Notes under the pieces: model-generated
The model's database searches: none
The model's input: only the letters and a program-made list of their open reading frames with translations
Told to the model about the DNA's origin: nothing
Source: Shinella sp. SUS2
GTDB lineage: Bacteria > Pseudomonadota > Alphaproteobacteria > Rhizobiales > Rhizobiaceae
Length of the DNA stretch: 40,924 bases
Reading direction: 5' to 3'
NCBI RefSeq assembly: GCF_001262505.1
Contig: NZ_KQ410749.1
Span: 1 to 40,924, forward strand
Part shown: one piece after another, positions 15,597 to 23,379 of the stretch
How the letters are laid out: each line of letters starts with the position of its first letter
How positions within the stretch are numbered: position 1 is the stretch's first letter
Program-made: the position numbers and the translations under genes

Positions 15597-16577
15597 TCAG
15601 TTTGCACCGGCCATACGCCGGGCATCCGATCCTGCCGCCCGAAGCGCCTCCCGCGCGGCGGCAAGATCGAGCGTGTTCTGCAGAAAACCGTGCGTAACGC
15701 CCGGCACCACCGTCAGTGTTTCCTCGCGTCCGAGATGCTTCAGGCGCTCGTGCAGTGCGATGCTGTCGGACAGCAGGGGGTCAACTCCCGCTGCCATCAG
15801 GTGGAGCGGTGGCAGGGCCGCAAGCGCCTCGTCCGAGGCGAGCAGGGGACAGGCGAGCGGATCGGCCGAGGCGTCGCGATCGCCGACATACCAATGCCAG
15901 TAGCGCTGCATCTTCGCCGTCGTCAGTCCTGGTCCGTTCTCGAAATCCCGGTAGGACTCGGTGCGGAAATCACCGGCATAGGTGCCGTAGAAGAGAAGAG
16001 CGCCGGCAACTGGCTGGCGTCCGTTCTTCGCTTCGTGCAGCAGGGCGGCCAATGCGAGATTGGCGCCCGCAGAATCGCCGGACACGATGAGCGAGCCGGC
16101 CACCACGCCAAACGGCGCCGAGGCTACGAAGGCGCGGCGGATCGTGGCGATGACATCCATCAGGCCCGCGGGATAGGGATGTTCGGGCGCCAGGCGATAC
16201 TCCGGCAGCAGCACCGGCAAGCCGGATTCCAGCGCGAGGACGCGGGCGCAACGCTCGTGTGTCTCCGGGCTGCAGAAGGCGAAACCACCGCCATGTACGA
16301 AGATGATCGCGCCGGTGCCTGCACCCGGAGGCACCAGCACCTTGAGGCGTACCCGCCCCGTGCCGAGGTCTGCGTCATCAGCGACGAAGGTTTCACCGAT
16401 CGCCGCCATGGCGGGCAGGTCGACATTCCAGCGCCGGTTGCCTTCTTCCGAAAGTGCGCGGCCTTCGGCGGGCGGAAGGGTCGTCGGATCGACCAGCGGC
16501 CCGGTTTCAGCGGCGACGCGCGCAAGCAGCGCCGCCATCTCCGGCGACAGCTGCGACGGGTTCGGCATCGCGCTCAT
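15597..16577 (-). CDS. Alpha/beta hydrolase of the HSL esterase family
   Basis: A 326-residue cytoplasmic esterase-like enzyme with no signal peptide. The oxyanion-hole motif HGGG appears in IIFVHGGGFAF, the nucleophile elbow is GDSAGA, and the later acid and base are probably DPLLSD and VTHGF. HSL-family enzymes hydrolyse short acyl esters or lactones. Its place between the regulator and the binding protein of a sugar importer suggests deacylation of an acylated sugar, or opening of a sugar lactone, after uptake. Its start overlaps the GntR stop in ATGA, so the two are translationally coupled. Confidence 0.85.
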   Translation of the reverse strand: MSAMPNPSQLSPEMAALLARVAAETGPLVDPTTLPPAEGRALSEEGNRRWNVDLPAMAAIGETFVADDADLGTGRVRLKVLVPPGAGTGAIIFVHGGGFAFCSPETHERCARVLALESGLPVLLPEYRLAPEHPYPAGLMDVIATIRRAFVASAPFGVVAGSLIVSGDSAGANLALAALLHEAKNGRQPVAGALLFYGTYAGDFRTESYRDFENGPGLTTAKMQRYWHWYVGDRDASADPLACPLLASDEALAALPPLHLMAAGVDPLLSDSIALHERLKHLGREETLTVVPGVTHGFLQNTLDLAAAREALRAAGSDARRMAGAN

Positions 16578-17260
16578 TGGGTCGCGTCCGGAAAGACGTC
16601 GGGGCCGAGATCGACGATCGTTGCGATGTGATGGCGCAAGGCGGCGCTTGCCCTTGCCACGTCACCGCTCTCGATCGCCTCGATGATCGAGCCATGCCGC
16701 TGGGCGGTCGCCACCAGATCGCGCGGGGTGATGCTGCGCGAGATCTTGAAGCGGTGATTGTGCACCAGGCAGCGATGCAGGATCGGATCGAGCGCCGGAA
16801 GCTGCGCATCCTGGAAGATGCGGCGATGGAAATCCCGGTCGAAGGAGGCCAGTTCCAGCTCGTCGCCCACCTTGGCGGCGTCAAGCATTTCGGCAAAGAG
16901 CGCCTTGAGATCGCCGACCAGCGTGCGGCTGGGTGCCTGGAGTGTCCGGACGATGCCGCTGCACTCGACCTGCAGGCGCACGCGGAACATTTCGACGGCC
17001 TCTGCCTCCGTGCATTCGGAGACCTGCGTGCCGCGATGACCCTGCCGGCGAACCAGGCCCTCTTCCTGCAGTTGCAGCAAGGCCTCGCGCACAGTGCCTT
17101 GGCTGCAGGCGAAATGAGCTGCCAGATCCAGCTCGGTCAACGCCGCGCCGGCCGGAAGCACCCCCAGCATGATGTCGCGCTTCAGCGCATTGAAGGTGGC
17201 CGCCGACTTGGCGGGCTTGGCCGGGCTGCGGGCATTCGGGGCTGTAGAAAAATACGTCAT
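16574..17260 (-). CDS. GntR-family regulator with FCD domain
   Basis: A 228-residue FadR-subfamily regulator. The winged helix spans about 18-85 (helix-turn-helix HFACSQGTVREALLQLQEEG). The C-terminal FCD domain shows the metal-binding residues of the family: D-x3-H in DRDFHRRIF, then His in AQRHGSIIEA and RHHI. The ATG at 17260 is chosen; an ATG at 17299 would lie inside the palindrome likely bound by the protein. It heads the sugar operon and is divergent from the ATPase gene, so it probably controls both and itself. Confidence 0.85.
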   Translation of the reverse strand: MTYFSTAPNARSPAKPAKSAATFNALKRDIMLGVLPAGAALTELDLAAHFACSQGTVREALLQLQEEGLVRRQGHRGTQVSECTEAEAVEMFRVRLQVECSGIVRTLQAPSRTLVGDLKALFAEMLDAAKVGDELELASFDRDFHRRIFQDAQLPALDPILHRCLVHNHRFKISRSITPRDLVATAQRHGSIIEAIESGDVARASAALRHHIATIVDLGPDVFPDATQ

Positions 17261-17295
17261 CGGCGGGCTCTCGGAGTTGCCAATCGTCACTGCTA

Positions 17296-17323
17296 TCATT
17301 ATTGATATTGATATCGATAATGA
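17296..17323. promoter_or_regulatory. 28-bp palindrome, candidate GntR operator
   Basis: A strongly AT-rich imperfect palindrome (about 24 of 28 positions symmetric) between the divergent GntR and ATPase genes. It begins TCATTATTGAT and ends ATCGATAATGA, with GAT(A/T) repeated every 6 bp inside. Its position and symmetry fit a dimeric regulator binding site controlling both directions. Confidence 0.6.
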
Positions 17324-17361
17324 AGGTCAAGGGTCGAGTTGGCCTTTTGGAGGAGAAAACC

Positions 17362-18441
17362 GTGACGGCAATCGCATTGAGGCAGATCCGGAAAACCTAT
17401 GGCACGCTGCAAGTCATCCACGATGTCGACATCGACATTGCAAGCGGCGAGTTCCTGGTCCTCGTCGGACCCTCCGGCTGTGGCAAGTCCACGCTCCTGC
17501 GCATGATTGCAGGCCTGGAGGAGATTTCCGGCGGCATTCTCGATATTGGCGGCAAGGTGGTGAACGCGCTGCCGCCGTCCGACCGCGACATCGCCATGGT
17601 GTTTCAGGATTACGCACTCTATCCGCATATGAGCGTACGCGAGAACATGGCCTTCGGCCTGAAGATGCGCGGCACGGCCGACGAGACGATCGACCGCCGG
17701 GTATCGCATGCCGCCGACATCTTGAAGATCCAGCCCTTCCTCGAACGGCGGCCGGCGCAGCTCTCAGGCGGCCAGCGCCAGCGCGTTGCCATGGGCCGGG
17801 CCATCGTACGCGAACCCTCGGCCTTCCTCTTCGATGAGCCGCTCTCCAATCTCGATGCGGCGCTGCGCGTCGAGATGCGTCTGGAAATCGCCAAGCTGCA
17901 CAACCGTATGAAGGCGACGACCGTCTACGTGACCCACGACCAGGTGGAGGCGATGACGCTGGCCGACCGCATCGTCGTGCTGAATGCCGGCAGGATCGAG
18001 CAGATCGGCCCGCCGCTCGAGCTCTATCATCGCCCGGCAAGCCTGTTTGTCGCGCGCTTCATCGGCAGCCCGACCATGAACACCCTGCCGGCCACGATCG
18101 CTGCTGACGGCAGTGGCAGTGCGCTGCGCCTGAAGGAGCGCACCCTGTCGCTGGCAGGCATGGGGGGACAGCCGATGCCCGCCAGCGAGGTCGTTTTCGG
18201 CATCCGCCCGGAGGACCTTGTCGCCTGTCCGCCGGAGGAGGCCTGGTTCAGCGGTGAGCTTGCCGTTGCCGAGCGGCTGGGAAGCCAGACCTACGGCTAT
18301 GTGGAAATCGGCGAAGCGCGCATGCTGACCGTCGAATTTCCGCGCAACACACCGATCCGCGTCGGTGAGACAATCCATGTGCGGCCGAACATGGAGGCCA
18401 TCCACCTGTTCGATACCGCAACGGGTCTGCGCATCAACTAG
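17362..18441 (+). CDS. CUT1 (UgpC/MalK-type) sugar transporter ATPase
   Basis: A 359-residue ATPase of the MalK/UgpC group. Walker A GPSGCGKST, Q-loop VFQDYALYPH, signature LSGGQRQR, Walker B AFLFDEPLSNLD and switch His in VTHDQVEAM lie in the first ~240 residues. A C-terminal TOBE/OB region follows (EVVFGIRPEDL, then GSQTYGYVEIGE). The GTG at 17362 sits 6 nt after GGAGGAG and gives a normal N-terminus; an in-frame ATG at 17320 overlaps the palindrome. It should energise the permease pair encoded on the other strand. It is unusual in being divergent from the remaining subunits. Confidence 0.88.
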   Translation: MTAIALRQIRKTYGTLQVIHDVDIDIASGEFLVLVGPSGCGKSTLLRMIAGLEEISGGILDIGGKVVNALPPSDRDIAMVFQDYALYPHMSVRENMAFGLKMRGTADETIDRRVSHAADILKIQPFLERRPAQLSGGQRQRVAMGRAIVREPSAFLFDEPLSNLDAALRVEMRLEIAKLHNRMKATTVYVTHDQVEAMTLADRIVVLNAGRIEQIGPPLELYHRPASLFVARFIGSPTMNTLPATIAADGSGSALRLKERTLSLAGMGGQPMPASEVVFGIRPEDLVACPPEEAWFSGELAVAERLGSQTYGYVEIGEARMLTVEFPRNTPIRVGETIHVRPNMEAIHLFDTATGLRIN

Positions 18442-18442
18442 G

Positions 18443-18460
18443 CCGGGGTTCTCGCCCCGG
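18443..18460. terminator. Hairpin after the ATPase gene
   Basis: CCGGGG / CCCCGG (18443-18448 and 18455-18460), loop of 6 nt, immediately after the ATPase stop and between two convergent genes. No T-run follows, so termination would need Rho or the hairpin may serve as a 3' stabiliser. Confidence 0.35.
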
Positions 18461-18525
18461 AAACAGGCGATGGTCCAGAGCCTGTCGCGCACCGCCCGTT
18501 TGTGTGGCTGGCCGGAAACGCACGA

Positions 18526-19497
18526 TCACGCCCGGCCTCCTGCCCTCCTGCGCGCCACGAGACGCGCCATGACGCACAGAAGCTCGAACATGATCGTCGC
18601 ACCGGCAAGCGACGTCATCCCGGCCAGGTCGAAGGGCGGGGCGACTTCGACCACGTCCGCGCCGACGATGTTTACGCCCTCGAGCAGACGCACGAGGTGC
18701 TGCGCCTCCCGGGTCGAAAAGCCGCCGAGCTCCGGCGTGCCGGTGCCCGGTGCCATCGACGGATCGATGGAATCGATGTCGAACGTGACATAGGTCGGCG
18801 CATCCCCGACGATCTGGCGGGCCTCTGCCATCACCGCAGCGACGCCGCGTTCGACGAACTCCTCCATATAGATGATGCGGATACCCTGCTTCACCGCCCA
18901 GTCGTGTTCGTCGGGGGCATAGATCGAGCCGCGGATGCCGATCTGCACGGTGCGGCGCGGATCGATGAGGCTTTCCTCGATGGCTCGGCGGAAGGGGGTG
19001 CCGTGCGTATAGGGATTGTCACCGAAATAGGTGTCGTTGGTGTCGGAATGGGCATCGAAATGGACAAGGCCCACCGGTCCGGACGCGGCAACGGCGCGCA
19101 GGACGGGCAGCGTCATGAGATGGTCACCCCCCACGGCAAGCGGCAGCGCACCGGCCTCGATGACGGTGCGCATGCCGCCTTCGATCAGCTTCAGCGCATC
19201 CATGAGGTCGATGGGGTTGATCGGCAGATCGCCGACATCGGCGATGTTGGCGATTGTGAAGGGCTGGGTCTTCGAGGCGTGATGGGTGCTGCGCATCAGG
19301 CTTGAGGCGCTGCGCACCTCCCGGGGGCCATGGCGGGCGCCGGCGCGGTTCGTCGTGCCGCCGTCCCAGGGAATGCCGACAAGCGCGATGTCGAGGCCCA
19401 CGGCGGTCTCGACCGCCGGCAGGCGCATAAAGGTCGAATGGCCGGCGAAGCGTGGTACCTTCGCCGCATCGACGGGTTGGTGGAAGGCGTTCTGCAT
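18526..19497 (-). CDS. Agmatinase-family ureohydrolase (guanidino compound hydrolase)
   Basis: A 323-residue dinuclear-metal ureohydrolase. All six metal ligands are visible: His126 in GGDH, Asp148/His150/Asp152 in HFDAHSD, and Asp240/Asp242 in FDIDSIDP. The N-terminal GGTTNRAGARHGPREVRSAS is the agmatinase-type substrate loop. Relatives split agmatine, guanidinobutyrate, guanidinopropionate, guanidinoacetate or proclavaminate-type substrates to urea plus an amine. It is the last gene of an operon with a creatininase homologue, two SDRs and an importer, so a guanidino acid made by the creatininase homologue is the natural candidate substrate. No urease or M24 creatinase is in the window. The family is certain; the substrate is inferred. 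Confidence 0.87.
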   Translation of the reverse strand: MQNAFHQPVDAAKVPRFAGHSTFMRLPAVETAVGLDIALVGIPWDGGTTNRAGARHGPREVRSASSLMRSTHHASKTQPFTIANIADVGDLPINPIDLMDALKLIEGGMRTVIEAGALPLAVGGDHLMTLPVLRAVAASGPVGLVHFDAHSDTNDTYFGDNPYTHGTPFRRAIEESLIDPRRTVQIGIRGSIYAPDEHDWAVKQGIRIIYMEEFVERGVAAVMAEARQIVGDAPTYVTFDIDSIDPSMAPGTGTPELGGFSTREAQHLVRLLEGVNIVGADVVEVAPPFDLAGMTSLAGATIMFELLCVMARLVARRRAGGRA

Positions 19498-19506
19498 GGC
19501 GGTTTC

Positions 19507-20277
19507 CTAGTTGAACTCTTGGCGCAGGATGTCGACGATCCGGCTTTCGCAGTCGGCGAGCAACCATTCGCCCTTCTCGGCCGACGATCCGGCAGTCAGG
19601 GATAGTACCCCGGATGGCGGCACTTCCTCGGCAGGCTTCGGGTACCGGTCATAGGGTTTGAAGGCCGCGGGACCATCATGCAGCGCCCGGTCAAGATCGA
19701 CGAGGTCGGGGCGGACCGCCAGCATCATCGAGGTTTCGATCACGCTTGCATGTTCGAGCTCGATGCCGGGATAGCCGTCCGGGAAGATCCTGTCGATAGT
19801 CGCAGGCTGTGCCAGTTCCCAATGGTCCATGCGCAGGATCGTGAGGTCACTGGCCTTTTCGCGGCCGATGGCGTCGAGCGCCAGCTCGATCCCCTCGACG
19901 GACGGCCAGATATTCTCGTAGTGGCCGTTGAGGACGACGATGCGCCGGATGTTCTGCCGGTAGAGTTCGGTGATCACGTCCCTGACGACGAGCGAGAACG
20001 TGTTGGCGGTGAGATTGAGCGTGCCGGGAAAGGCGGGGCCGCCACCCGAGCGTGGCTGCGAGCGATTGCCGTAGGGAATGGTCGGCAGCACGATGCCGCC
20101 AACGGCCCGGGCGACGCGTTCGCAGATCGCCGTCGGCAGCGCGACGTCGACATTCACGGCCATGTGTCGGCCGTGCTGCTCCGTCGCGCCGAGCGGCAGA
20201 AAGACCGGTGCGCCGGAGGCGACCTTCTCGGCGATTTCGGACCATGTCATTTCACCCCAGAATACGGAATTCTTCAT
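19507..20277 (-). CDS. Creatininase (creatinine amidohydrolase) family protein
   Basis: A 256-residue close homologue of bacterial creatininase, which opens a cyclic amidine amide with two metals. Conserved parts: WGEMTW at the start, Glu33 and His35 in ATEQHG, Asp44 in NVDVALPTA, YGNRSQPRSGGG, FPGT, His119 and Glu121 in NGHYEN, Trp153 in MDHWELA, EHASVIETSMM, RPDLVDLDRA and EKGEWLL. The spacing matches the Pseudomonas enzyme closely. The aromatic flap residue recalled as Trp174 there appears to be Ile172 here, so the ligand may differ from creatinine. The ATG at 20277 gives the usual N-terminus. It lies 9 bp before the ureohydrolase gene, which suggests consecutive steps. Confidence 0.85.
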   Translation of the reverse strand: MKNSVFWGEMTWSEIAEKVASGAPVFLPLGATEQHGRHMAVNVDVALPTAICERVARAVGGIVLPTIPYGNRSQPRSGGGPAFPGTLNLTANTFSLVVRDVITELYRQNIRRIVVLNGHYENIWPSVEGIELALDAIGREKASDLTILRMDHWELAQPATIDRIFPDGYPGIELEHASVIETSMMLAVRPDLVDLDRALHDGPAAFKPYDRYPKPAEEVPPSGVLSLTAGSSAEKGEWLLADCESRIVDILRQEFN

Positions 20278-20288
20278 TGTGCTCTCCT

Positions 20289-20996
20289 TCACAGCATCAC
20301 CGCGCCACAGTTTGCCCCCAGGCACTGTCCGGTAAACAAGGTCGCCCCGGGGCCGGTGAGGAAGACGACGCTCGCCGCCACCTCCGCGGGGTGCCCGATC
20401 CGGCCGAGCGGATTGGCGGTCTCGGCGGCTTTCATATCCATGCTCATGTTCTCGAAATCGAGAAGCGGCGTATCGGTCGGGCCGGGGGCTACGGCGTTGA
20501 CGAGGATGCGCGGAGCCAGCTCGCGGGCCCAGGATCGGGTCAACGCCAGCAGAGCGGCCTTCGTCGCGCAGTACATCGAGGCGTTCGCGCGTCCGAGATA
20601 GGCCAGTTCCGAGACGATGTTGATGATCCTGCCGCCCGCCGGCAGGTGGGGAAGGGCTTCACGCGCGACGAAGATCGCGCCGCGGACATTGACGGCATAC
20701 ATCCTGTCAGCGTGCTCTGCGGACATGTCCGCGAGCGGGACCTCCTCGATGATGCCGGCATTGTTGACGACAATATCGAGGCCGCCGAGCCGGGCGGCAG
20801 CGCGCGAGACCGCGTCGATTACCTCCGCCTCGACGGTCAGGTCGCAGCGCAATATCTCCAGATCGAGGCTCGGTGTCGCGCGGTCGAGGCCGATGATTTC
20901 GGCTCCGGCCTCCCTCAATGCGATCGCCGCCGCTTTTCCGATGCCGCTGGCTGCGCCCGTGACGATCGCTTTCTTTCCTGCAAGCGGTTTCACCAT
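20289..20996 (-). CDS. SDR-family dehydrogenase (second of two)
   Basis: A 235-residue classical short-chain dehydrogenase. It has nucleotide-binding TGAASGIGKA, an acidic residue after strand 2 (LDRA) hinting at NAD, NNAG, and catalytic Ser-Tyr-Lys with YCATK. Its last residues are CGAVML. It overlaps the preceding SDR gene by 7 bp and precedes the creatininase homologue by 11 bp. Two different SDRs in one guanidino-linked operon could oxidise an alcohol in two steps or act on two epimers. The substrate is unknown. Confidence 0.87.
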   Translation of the reverse strand: MVKPLAGKKAIVTGAASGIGKAAAIALREAGAEIIGLDRATPSLDLEILRCDLTVEAEVIDAVSRAAARLGGLDIVVNNAGIIEEVPLADMSAEHADRMYAVNVRGAIFVAREALPHLPAGGRIINIVSELAYLGRANASMYCATKAALLALTRSWARELAPRILVNAVAPGPTDTPLLDFENMSMDMKAAETANPLGRIGHPAEVAASVVFLTGPGATLFTGQCLGANCGAVML

Positions 20997-21745
20997 GGCA
21001 CCTCTCCCCGGTCTACCCCCAGGGATTGACCCGTGATGTTGGTGGCGCGTTCCGAAGCGAGGAACAGATAGGCCTCCTGCATGTCGTCGGGTTCCATCAG
21101 GCCCGCGAGGGCCTGGCCGGCGACAATGTCCGCCAGAAGAGCCGCCTCGTTCGTGCCACGCGCGGCAGCCATCAGGCTGAGCGACCGCATGGATGCTTCC
21201 GTGCGCACCCAGCCGGGGCAGACCGCATTGACTCGGATGCCGAGCGGGCCGAGTTCCTTCGCCCAGGTTTTCGTGAGGCCGATGATGGCGTGCTTGGAGG
21301 CCACATATGCATCGAACTGCGCCTCGGCGACGCGTCCCCAGATCGATGCCGTGTTGACGATCGCACTGCCCGGCCGCATGCGGGCGATCGACCGGCGGGT
21401 TACCGTGCTGGTTCCGATGACATTGATCTCGATGATCCGTCGGAAGACCTCCTCGACACGCTCGCTCTCCGAGACGAGCGGCGTCATGCGCTCGAAGCCG
21501 GCATTGTTGATGAGGACATCGATGCGCGGAATGGTCGACAACGCGTCCTGCACGGCATCGCCGTCGGTGATGTCGACCTTGTAGGGCCGGGCGCCGAGTT
21601 CCTTTGCCGCGTCGAACACGCCGTCGTCGTCTGCAAGAATGTGGACGTCGCCGCCACGGGCGGCAAACCCCCTGGCGACACCCAGGCCGATGCCGCGGCT
21701 CGCCCCCGTGACGAGCACGGTTTTTCCCTGGAATGAAAGGTTCAC
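20990..21745 (-). CDS. SDR-family dehydrogenase (first of two)
   Basis: A 251-residue classical short-chain dehydrogenase with TGASRGIGLG, NNAG, catalytic YVASK and the typical VNAVCPGWVRTE segment after the active site. Its start overlaps the stop of the ABC ATPase gene in ATGA and its end overlaps the second SDR by 7 bp, placing it firmly in the operon. It is not a recent duplicate of its neighbour: the two differ over most of their length. Confidence 0.88.
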   Translation of the reverse strand: MNLSFQGKTVLVTGASRGIGLGVARGFAARGGDVHILADDDGVFDAAKELGARPYKVDITDGDAVQDALSTIPRIDVLINNAGFERMTPLVSESERVEEVFRRIIEINVIGTSTVTRRSIARMRPGSAIVNTASIWGRVAEAQFDAYVASKHAIIGLTKTWAKELGPLGIRVNAVCPGWVRTEASMRSLSLMAAARGTNEAALLADIVAGQALAGLMEPDDMQEAYLFLASERATNITGQSLGVDRGEVPW

Positions 21746-22512
21746 ATCATGTCTCCCGTTTCGTTGCGGATGAGGTGGAGAACGTGGTTCCGCAGCGCGA
21801 AGAATTCGGGCAATTCGCGGGATTCGAGCGTACGATCGGTGCCGAGCCTTGCGGCGACATCGATATCCGCGACCACCCGGGCAGGGCGGCGCGAGAACAC
21901 GATGATGCGGTCGGCCAGGAAGACGGCCTCTTCCACATCGTGCGTCACGAAGATGATTGTCTTCTTCTCGCGGCTGTGGATCCGCCGGAGCTCCACCTGC
22001 AGTCGCTCGCGTGTCAGGGCGTCGAGCGCGCCGAACGGTTCGTCCATCAGCAGCACGTCGGATCCAGCGGCAAGGGACCGTGCGATCGCCACCCGCTGCC
22101 GCATGCCACCGGAAATGCGGTTCGGGTAGGCGCCGGCGAAATCCTCGAGGCCGACGAGGCGAAGATAGTGCCGGGTGCGGGCCGTCTTTTCCTCTTTCGT
22201 GAGATCGGTCCTGTAGCGCATGCCGAACTCGATGTTGCCTTCGACCGTCAACCAGGGAAAGGAGGAATAGGACTGGAACACCATGCCGCGCCGCCGGTCG
22301 GGTTTGTCGATGATCTCCCGATCCAGCCGCACACAGCCTTCCGTCGGGGTATCGAGGCCGCCGGCCATGCGCATCAGGGTCGTCTTGCCGCAGCCCGACG
22401 GGCCGAGGAAGACGACGAACTGGGTGCGCTCGATGGCAAGGCTCGTACGGCTGACGACGTTGACCGGCCCGAAGACCTTCGTGATGTTGTCGAACTGAAG
22501 GTAGTCTTGCAT
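21742..22512 (-). CDS. NitT/TauT-type ABC transporter ATPase
   Basis: A 256-residue ATPase of the nitrate/taurine/sulfonate branch. Walker A GPSGCGKTT, Q-loop VFQSYSSFPWLTV, signature ISGGMRQR, Walker B VLLMDEPFGALDA and switch His in VTHDVEEAV. The ATG at 22512 (MQDYLQFDNITK) sits directly after the permease stop; the longer in-frame stretch upstream lies within the permease gene and is not protein-like. It energises the importer formed with 22521-23303 and 23380-24375. Confidence 0.9.
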   Translation of the reverse strand: MQDYLQFDNITKVFGPVNVVSRTSLAIERTQFVVFLGPSGCGKTTLMRMAGGLDTPTEGCVRLDREIIDKPDRRRGMVFQSYSSFPWLTVEGNIEFGMRYRTDLTKEEKTARTRHYLRLVGLEDFAGAYPNRISGGMRQRVAIARSLAAGSDVLLMDEPFGALDALTRERLQVELRRIHSREKKTIIFVTHDVEEAVFLADRIIVFSRRPARVVADIDVAARLGTDRTLESRELPEFFALRNHVLHLIRNETGDMM

Positions 22513-22520
22513 GGTCGGCC

Positions 22521-23303
22521 TCACAGGTAACGGAACAGGCGCCGGTGCGCGAGGCGCAGCAGCTGGTCGGTGATGAGCCCGATCAGGCCGATGACGACGA
22601 CCCCCGCAATGACCTCCGGTGTTTTGACGAACCGACGCGCAGACCAGATGACGTAACCTATGCCGGAATCGGCGGCGACGATCTCCGCGATGATGAGATA
22701 TGTCCAGCACCAGCCGAGGGTGATGCGCAGGTTGTCGACCAGCGACGGCGCCATGGCGCGCAGCGCGACATCGGTCATGACGTGGCGGGAGTTCGCACCG
22801 AGCGTCCTTGCGACCTCGACGAACTCGTTCGGCACGCGGCGCATGTCATCGGCGACGAAGAGAACGAGCTGGAAGAAGGTGCCCAGCCACAGGAGGAAGA
22901 TCTTGGTCGGCTCGCCGACGCCGAACCAGATGATCGACAATGGTACGAGGGCTGGGACCGGCAGGTATCGGATGAAGTCGACGATCGGTTCGAGGGCGGC
23001 GCCGACGATCCGGTAGCTGCTCATCAGGATGCCGATCGGAATGGCCATCACGGCCGCAATCAGGAAGGCGCCCCAGACCCGGGCGGCGGAGACCCCGGTG
23101 TGATAGAGCAGCGACTGCTGCGTGAACATGCTCCACAGGGCCGTGAAGACGCGGCTTGGCGCGGGGAGAAACTGCGAGCTGATCAGTCCGGTTCGGGCGG
23201 CAATCTCCCAGATGGCCAGCAGCAGAATGGCCGCGGCGGCTCCGACGAGTGCTTCCACGAACGGCGTGGCCCGGCCTCTGAAGACGAAAAGGTTCTTGAA
23301 CAT
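22521..23303 (-). CDS. NitT/TauT-type ABC transporter permease
   Basis: A 260-residue inner-membrane permease. The N-terminal segment ALVGAAAAILLLAIWEIAAR is followed by the family pattern LPAPSRVFTAL, several further membrane segments and the EAA-type loop VEVARTLGANSRHVMTDVAL. The ATG at 23303 (MFKNLFVFRG) is chosen over a TTG two codons upstream. It follows the binding-protein gene across a 76-bp gap containing a hairpin, and precedes the ATPase gene by 8 bp. Confidence 0.88.
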   Translation of the reverse strand: MFKNLFVFRGRATPFVEALVGAAAAILLLAIWEIAARTGLISSQFLPAPSRVFTALWSMFTQQSLLYHTGVSAARVWGAFLIAAVMAIPIGILMSSYRIVGAALEPIVDFIRYLPVPALVPLSIIWFGVGEPTKIFLLWLGTFFQLVLFVADDMRRVPNEFVEVARTLGANSRHVMTDVALRAMAPSLVDNLRITLGWCWTYLIIAEIVAADSGIGYVIWSARRFVKTPEVIAGVVVIGLIGLITDQLLRLAHRRLFRYL

Positions 23304-23330
23304 GGGCAAACCAGGGCAAAGAGAAGGGGC

Positions 23331-23354
23331 CTCGGCACCTTGGCAGGCGCCGAG
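23331..23354 (-). other. Hairpin between the NitT/TauT binding protein and permease genes
   Basis: CTCGGC-a-CCT pairs with AGG-c-GCCGAG (23331-23340 and 23345-23354) around a 4-nt loop, starting 25 nt after the binding-protein stop. One mismatch interrupts the 9 pairs. There is no T-run on the transcribed strand. Confidence 0.5.
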
Positions 23355-23379
23355 TAAAGGCCTTCCGGTTTCCGGAGCG

